From NCBI GenBank assembly GCA_002423365.1, contig DIVU01000262.1:1-5045 (forward strand): 5,045 nt of DNA. The letters run 5' to 3'. Shown here in pieces: positions 1 to 2,381 of the stretch. The first letter of the stretch is position 1. Each line of letters opens with the position of its first letter. Both the position numbers and the translations under genes were made by a program. Under the pieces are notes generated by a model. That model had not been told where the DNA came from. It made no database searches and saw only the letters and a list, made by a program, of their open reading frames with translations. Source of the stretch: Desulfuromonadaceae bacterium UBA6124 (GTDB lineage: Bacteria > Desulfobacterota > Desulfuromonadia > Desulfuromonadales > Trichloromonadaceae).

Positions 1-68
1 GCAATCAGACAATTGCTGCCGGTTGCTCCGAAATGGCTGATATTTCCCTTGCTGGGACTTTAGCCGGC

Positions 69-98
69 TTGCTTATTTCAGCGCGGGAAGTAGATAAT
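69..98 (+). promoter_or_regulatory. possible sigma-70-like promoter for the acyltransferase gene
   Basis: A TTGCTT at 69-74 and a GATAAT at 93-98 are 18 bp apart. The -10 hexamer matches TATAAT at five of six positions; the -35 is weak, with only TTG conserved. Transcription would start near 105, leaving a short leader before the ribosome binding site at 120-126. A 7-bp inverted repeat, GCTTATT (71-77) and AATAAGC (96-102), overlaps both elements and could be an operator or chance. The assignment rests on hexamer matching only. Confidence 0.3.
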
Positions 99-119
99 AA
101 GCCAATTCAAATCACGACC

Positions 120-126
120 GGGGAGG
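120..126 (+). promoter_or_regulatory. ribosome binding site of the acyltransferase gene
   Basis: GGGGAGG lies 4 nt before the ATG at 131. The spacing is slightly short, but the match to the anti-Shine-Dalgarno is strong. It fixes the start at 131, which also gives the family's expected N-terminus with the Asp-x-x-Lys motif within the first dozen residues. Confidence 0.7.
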
Positions 127-130
127 CGAC

Positions 131-1147
131 ATGGAACGCAATTATTTGTACGACAACACCAAGTTTCTGATGATTTTCCTGGTGGTCTTCGGGCATCTGC
201 TCGAACCGCTGGCGGGGCAGGGGGGGCTGGTTCGGGCTCTTTACATGAGCATCTATTCCTTTCACATGCCGGTCTTTGTGCTGCTTTGCGGTCTGCTGAC
301 CAAGCCGAATCCGCAGGGGGATCAGTCGGCGAAAATCATCCAGTCGCTGCTGGTTCCGTTCCTCGCCTTTACCCTGCTCTATGAACTTTTCAACCTACTG
401 ACCACCGGCCGCATCAGCCATTACAGCACCGGCTTACAGCCTTACTGGCTGCTGTGGTTCCTGTTCAGCCTCTTCTGCTGGCGGCTTATCGCCCCCTTTT
501 TCATGAAGTTGAAATACCCTCTGCCCGTCGCCTTCGCCCTGGCATTGGCGGCAGGCTATTCCGAGCAGATCGGCTATTTTCTCGGTCTGTCGCGCACCCT
601 CTTTTTCTTCCCTTTTTTCCTCGTCGGCCAGCAGATGGTCGTCTCCGGGTTCGATGTCCCGGCCTGGCGGCAGCGGCTGCCTCGATACCTGCCCATCGCC
701 ATTATGGTTTTGAATTTTTCTTTCTTCCTCATCGCCGGCGACCTGTCGGCCCGCTGGCTTTTCGGCAGTGTTTCCTACGCCACGCTTGGGGCCGAAACCT
801 TCGGCGCTTTTGCCCGACTCGGCGTCTATTCGCTCTCCCTGGCCACGGCCGCGGCGGTGCTGTTGCTCATCCCCCAAGAGAAAACCTGGATGTCGGAGCG
901 GGGGGCGAACTCCCTGCATGTCTACGCTTGGCACGGATTTGTGGTGAAGCTCTTTTCGCTGCTCGGACTGTTCGCTTTCGCCGGGAAGTTGCCGCAGGCG
1001 CTCGGGGTGGTTCTGTGGTTCCTGGTTGCGATCGGCCTGACCGTCGCCCTTTCCGGCGCGTCGGTAGCGCGATTTACCCAGGGCCGGCTCCTCGATCCCC
1101 TCGCTAGGTTGCTTCTGCGCGGGGGACGTTCCTCTTCGGCCGGTTGA
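131..1147 (+). CDS. acyltransferase-3 family membrane acyltransferase (fucose 4-O-acetylase-like)
   Basis: A 338-residue polytopic inner-membrane protein of the acyltransferase-3 / fucose-4-O-acetylase-like group. Members usually transfer an acetyl or other acyl group from the cytoplasmic side to a sugar, such as O-antigen, exopolysaccharide, Nod factor or another glycan. Seen directly: an N-terminal YDNTKFLMIFLVVFGH block with Asp8, Lys11 and the family His22 at the end of the first membrane span; SFHMP with His44 in the next span; a LLWFLFSLF block near 106-114; FFPFFLVG near 158-165; and HVYAWH at 263-268 near the C-terminus. I judge about ten hydrophobic segments, and the length is normal for the family. 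The C-terminus is short and Arg/Ser-rich. It stands alone: no sugar-pathway gene adjoins it here, so the acceptor is unknown. It is followed 125 nt later by an intrinsic terminator. Family assignment is confident; substrate is not. Confidence 0.88.
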   Translation: MERNYLYDNTKFLMIFLVVFGHLLEPLAGQGGLVRALYMSIYSFHMPVFVLLCGLLTKPNPQGDQSAKIIQSLLVPFLAFTLLYELFNLLTTGRISHYSTGLQPYWLLWFLFSLFCWRLIAPFFMKLKYPLPVAFALALAAGYSEQIGYFLGLSRTLFFFPFFLVGQQMVVSGFDVPAWRQRLPRYLPIAIMVLNFSFFLIAGDLSARWLFGSVSYATLGAETFGAFARLGVYSLSLATAAAVLLLIPQEKTWMSERGANSLHVYAWHGFVVKLFSLLGLFAFAGKLPQALGVVLWFLVAIGLTVALSGASVARFTQGRLLDPLARLLLRGGRSSSAG

Positions 1148-1165
1148 TCCGGCAAATCTTTTCTG

Positions 1166-1235
1166 CCCCCTCAATGCATCGAAATGGCGCAACCCTGGTT
1201 GCTTTCGCAACTCGGGTTGCGTTGCTTTCAGGGGG
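1166..1235 (+). other. two-tier RNA hairpin downstream of the acyltransferase gene
   Basis: The inner stem pairs CGCAACCC (1188-1195) with GGGTTGCG (1214-1221). After one mismatch and a G-T pair it continues as GTTGC (1198-1202) with GCAAC (1207-1211), closing on a TTTC loop. An outer stem pairs CCCCCT (1166-1171) with AGGGGG (1230-1235). No real T-tract follows, so it is a poor intrinsic terminator by itself. It could protect the 3' end of the acyltransferase mRNA or form part of a structured leader or small RNA ending at the terminator at 1302. Pairing was done by eye, with no energy calculation. Confidence 0.5.
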
Positions 1236-1247
1236 TTGTTTAGTGGC

Positions 1248-1319
1248 ATGAAGGAGGAAATTTTCATGATCAGGCGCAGCCTTGGTTGCGCCTTTTTGTT
1301 TTGGGGCGGAGGGGGATAG
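1248..1319 (+). other. mini-ORF with a consensus Shine-Dalgarno, overlapping a terminator
   Basis: AAGGAGG at 1251-1257 is followed after 8 nt by ATG at 1266, opening a 17-codon frame, MIRRSLGCAFLFWGGGG, that stops at 1317-1319. An in-frame ATG at 1248 would give 23 codons but lacks this site. The reading frame runs straight through the terminator stem at 1272-1293. The site and spacing are textbook, yet the peptide resembles nothing I recognise. It could be a leader peptide, the remnant start of a lost gene, or chance. I do not claim it is translated. Confidence 0.2.
1272..1302 (+). terminator. intrinsic terminator after the acyltransferase unit
   Basis: AGGCGCAGC (1272-1280) pairs with GTTGCGCCT (1285-1293), including one G-T pair, around a 4-nt loop CTTG. 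It is followed by TTTTTGTTTT. This is a canonical rho-independent terminator on the + strand. Its 3' arm, GGTTGCGCC (1284-1292), is also perfectly complementary to GGCGCAACC at 1186-1194 in the upstream hairpin, so an alternative antiterminating fold is possible. Confidence 0.85.
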
Positions 1320-1377
1320 CGCCATGACTTTTAAAAAATGTCAATTATCTCGATGGGTTAAATTATTAGAAAAAACT

Positions 1378-1392
1378 TGGCATCGGAATTGC
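1378..1392 (+). promoter_or_regulatory. sigma-54 (RpoN)-type promoter of the regulator gene
   Basis: TGGCAT, five bases, then TTGC matches the -24/-12 consensus TGGCAC-N5-TTGC at nine of ten specified positions. The invariant GG (1379-1380) and GC (1391-1392) have the required 10-bp gap. Transcription would start near 1404, about 50 nt before the ATG at 1454. The 50 bp upstream (about 1327-1376) are markedly AT-rich, as is common where DNA bends for an enhancer-binding activator, but I found no clear IHF consensus. If real, transcription needs an AAA+ activator not encoded in this window. Confidence 0.7.
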
Positions 1393-1408
1393 CTGTTTTA
1401 GAAATCAC

Positions 1409-1431
1409 CAACCTGTGGAAGGTGCCGGTTG
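1409..1431. promoter_or_regulatory. dyad CAACC-N13-GGTTG, copy 1 (regulator-gene leader)
   Basis: CAACC at 1409-1413 and GGTTG at 1427-1431 form an inverted repeat separated by 13 bp, extendable to CCAACC/GGTTGG (1408-1432). It lies just downstream of the predicted sigma-54 start and ends 22 nt before the ATG, so it could be a repressor operator or a small leader hairpin. The same dyad with identical spacing recurs at 2332-2354 before the secreted-protein gene. The binding factor is unknown; the neighbouring LuxR-type protein is an obvious candidate. Confidence 0.45.
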
Positions 1432-1440
1432 GACGCGAGC

Positions 1441-1446
1441 GAGGGG
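1441..1446 (+). promoter_or_regulatory. ribosome binding site deciding the regulator start
   Basis: GAGGGG lies 7 nt before ATG 1454. The upstream in-frame GTG at 1415 has no purine-rich site in front of it and lies inside the dyad, so 1454 is the preferred start. Confidence 0.65.
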
Positions 1447-1453
1447 TCTGTCC

Positions 1454-2083
1454 ATGAATCTCATCGAGAAAACCGTACGTATTGTCGGAACGCGCCGTTT
1501 GCACAACGAGATCCTGGCCGAGTTCATCCGCTGTCGACTGGGGGTTGAATGTCAGTTGGCCCCCAGCATCCATGGGGATTCTCTCCCGGGAACCTTGCTG
1601 CTGCTCGACTGCCTCGGTGCGGATCGCGAGAGCCTGATTTGCCGATTGCGCCAGGGGCCCTTGTCCGGTTCTTCAGGGGCGCTTTTTGCTTTGTTCAATC
1701 TCGGTCGAAATTCGGGTATTGAGAAGGAGGCGCTGGCCGCCGGGGCCAGAGGGCTCTTCTTCGAGGATGATTCGGCGGAAACCCTGCTCAAGGGGATTTT
1801 CGTCCTCTTCGCCGGCGAGTTCTGGGTGCCCCGCCGGATTCTGAGCGAATATCTGTTGAGCCGCACGCTGTCCTTCTCTCCGGCGCCGGAGGATACGACC
1901 GCCCTGACCCGGCGCGAACGGGAGGTGCTTGGCCTGCTCGCCAACGGGGCCTCCAATGACCAGATCGGTTGTCGTATGTGTATCAGCACCTGCACGGTAA
2001 AAACCCATGTTTACAATATCTTTCGCAAAATTCACGTTTCCAGCCGTCTGGAAGCCGCGCTCTGGATCGCGCGCCATGTTTAA
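1454..2083 (+). CDS. LuxR/CsgD-like transcriptional regulator with degenerate receiver domain
   Basis: A 209-residue cytoplasmic DNA-binding regulator. Residues about 7-120 look like a receiver fold: a first strand TVRIVG, then LLLLDC with Asp52 where the phospho-acceptor would sit. The acidic pair normally following strand 1 is replaced by Gly12-Thr13, and the conserved Lys near GLFFEDDS (about 100-106) is missing, so normal phosphorylation is doubtful. Residues about 150-209 form a GerE/LuxR helix-turn-helix: LTRREREVL, then GASNDQI, then TVKTHVYNIFRKI. GASN and KTHVYNIF closely recall CsgD as I remember it. A WVPR at 124-127 sits where the CsgD relative VpsT has its c-di-GMP motif W[FLM][TS]R. 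No histidine kinase is adjacent. It has its own sigma-54-type promoter and a strong terminator, so it is monocistronic. Family is confident; the CsgD-like role in surface or matrix control is inference. Confidence 0.85.
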   Translation: MNLIEKTVRIVGTRRLHNEILAEFIRCRLGVECQLAPSIHGDSLPGTLLLLDCLGADRESLICRLRQGPLSGSSGALFALFNLGRNSGIEKEALAAGARGLFFEDDSAETLLKGIFVLFAGEFWVPRRILSEYLLSRTLSFSPAPEDTTALTRREREVLGLLANGASNDQIGCRMCISTCTVKTHVYNIFRKIHVSSRLEAALWIARHV

Positions 2084-2165
2084 CGGCTTCCGGGTTTGCC
2101 GCGAAAGGGTCGGACTGAGGCGATAAGCGTCGACCCTGAGTTATTTCTGCTTGTCTTGTAATGTG

Positions 2166-2200
2166 TCGCCCGCGCGGATTTCGCGCGGGCGATCGCTTTT
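2166..2200 (+). terminator. intrinsic terminator of the regulator gene
   Basis: A perfect 11-bp, GC-rich stem (2166-2176 with 2182-2192) closes on the 5-nt loop GATTT. It is followed by TCGC and TTTT. It lies 83 nt after the stop codon and separates the regulator from the secreted-protein gene, which therefore needs its own promoter. Confidence 0.75.
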
Positions 2201-2254
2201 CTACGACTTTGGTATGAGGCGCCGGGTCGAACTCCTACAAAAGTCGTAGTTTTT
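2201..2254 (+). terminator. second long imperfect hairpin with T5 tail
   Basis: CTACGACTTT (2201-2210) pairs perfectly with AAAGTCGTAG (2240-2249). Inside, GTA/TAC and GAG/CTC extend the helix past single mismatches to a loop of about 13 nt (2219-2231). TTTTT follows immediately at 2250-2254. It could be a backup terminator stacked right behind the first, or a regulatory or small-RNA element. A loop this large is unusual for a simple terminator. Confidence 0.45.
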
Positions 2255-2293
2255 GAAAGGGAAAATCAGTCCTAAATTCCTACTGTCGCTCGA

Positions 2294-2324
2294 TTGCGAA
2301 AAAATCTTTTCAAGAGCTTATTAA
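2294..2324 (+). promoter_or_regulatory. weak candidate sigma-70-like promoter of the secreted-protein gene
   Basis: TTGCGA at 2294-2299 matches four of six -35 positions, and TATTAA at 2319-2324 matches four of six -10 positions, with a long 19-bp gap. The region 2299-2330 is AT-rich. No sigma-54 match was found in this gap. A promoter must exist here because of the preceding terminators, but its exact place is uncertain. Confidence 0.2.
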
Positions 2325-2331
2325 AAGTGTA

Positions 2332-2354
2332 CAACCATTCGCTGTGTTTGGTTG
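2332..2354. promoter_or_regulatory. dyad CAACC-N13-GGTTG, copy 2 (secreted-protein leader)
   Basis: CAACC at 2332-2336 and GGTTG at 2350-2354 form an inverted repeat with a 13-bp spacer, extendable inward to CAACCA/TGGTTG. It ends 27 nt before the ATG at 2382. Arms and spacing equal the copy at 1409-1431, while the spacer sequences are unrelated, which points to the arms being what is recognised. It may be an operator shared with the regulator gene. Confidence 0.45.
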
Positions 2355-2367
2355 GTTTTAATTAATG

Positions 2368-2374
2368 AAAGGAG
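2368..2374 (+). promoter_or_regulatory. ribosome binding site of the secreted-protein gene
   Basis: AAAGGAG lies 7 nt before ATG 2382, an optimal arrangement. It supports this start, which also gives a proper signal peptide. Confidence 0.8.
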
Positions 2375-2381
2375 CGCAAAA

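Noticed and set aside
1..63. possible C-terminal tail of an upstream gene (frame 1, stop TAG at 61-63)
   Set aside because: Only 20 codons, without the GC-rich third positions of the real genes. Another frame is also open across the same bases, so coding cannot be supported.
434..1267. 277-residue ORF on the - strand and a 217-residue ORF (454-1107) on the + strand
   Set aside because: Both are out-of-frame shadows of the acyltransferase. Their translations are rich in Arg, Gln, Pro and Gly and lack family motifs.
1148..1302. known c-di-GMP (GEMM) riboswitch
   Set aside because: I searched for the conserved GEMM core by eye in both intergenic regions and found no match. The hairpins present do not fit that fold.
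1324..1401. 25-codon ORF beginning MTFKKCQLSRW with a GGAGG upstream
   Set aside because: It covers the sigma-54-type promoter and the AT-rich stretch, lies behind a terminator, and its G-rich ribosome site is poorly spaced. Probably chance.
1415..1453. upstream GTG start for the regulator, adding 13 residues
   Set aside because: No ribosome binding site precedes it and it lies inside the dyad. ATG 1454 has GAGGGG at good spacing and starts at a natural receiver-domain N-terminus.
1552..2077. two - strand ORFs over the regulator gene
   Set aside because: They are antisense shadows of a clear helix-turn-helix protein and have no plausible start context.
2283..2297. sigma-54 promoter before the secreted-protein gene, ending in ATTGC
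   Set aside because: The -12 half fits, but the -24 half reads CTGTCG and lacks the invariant GG.
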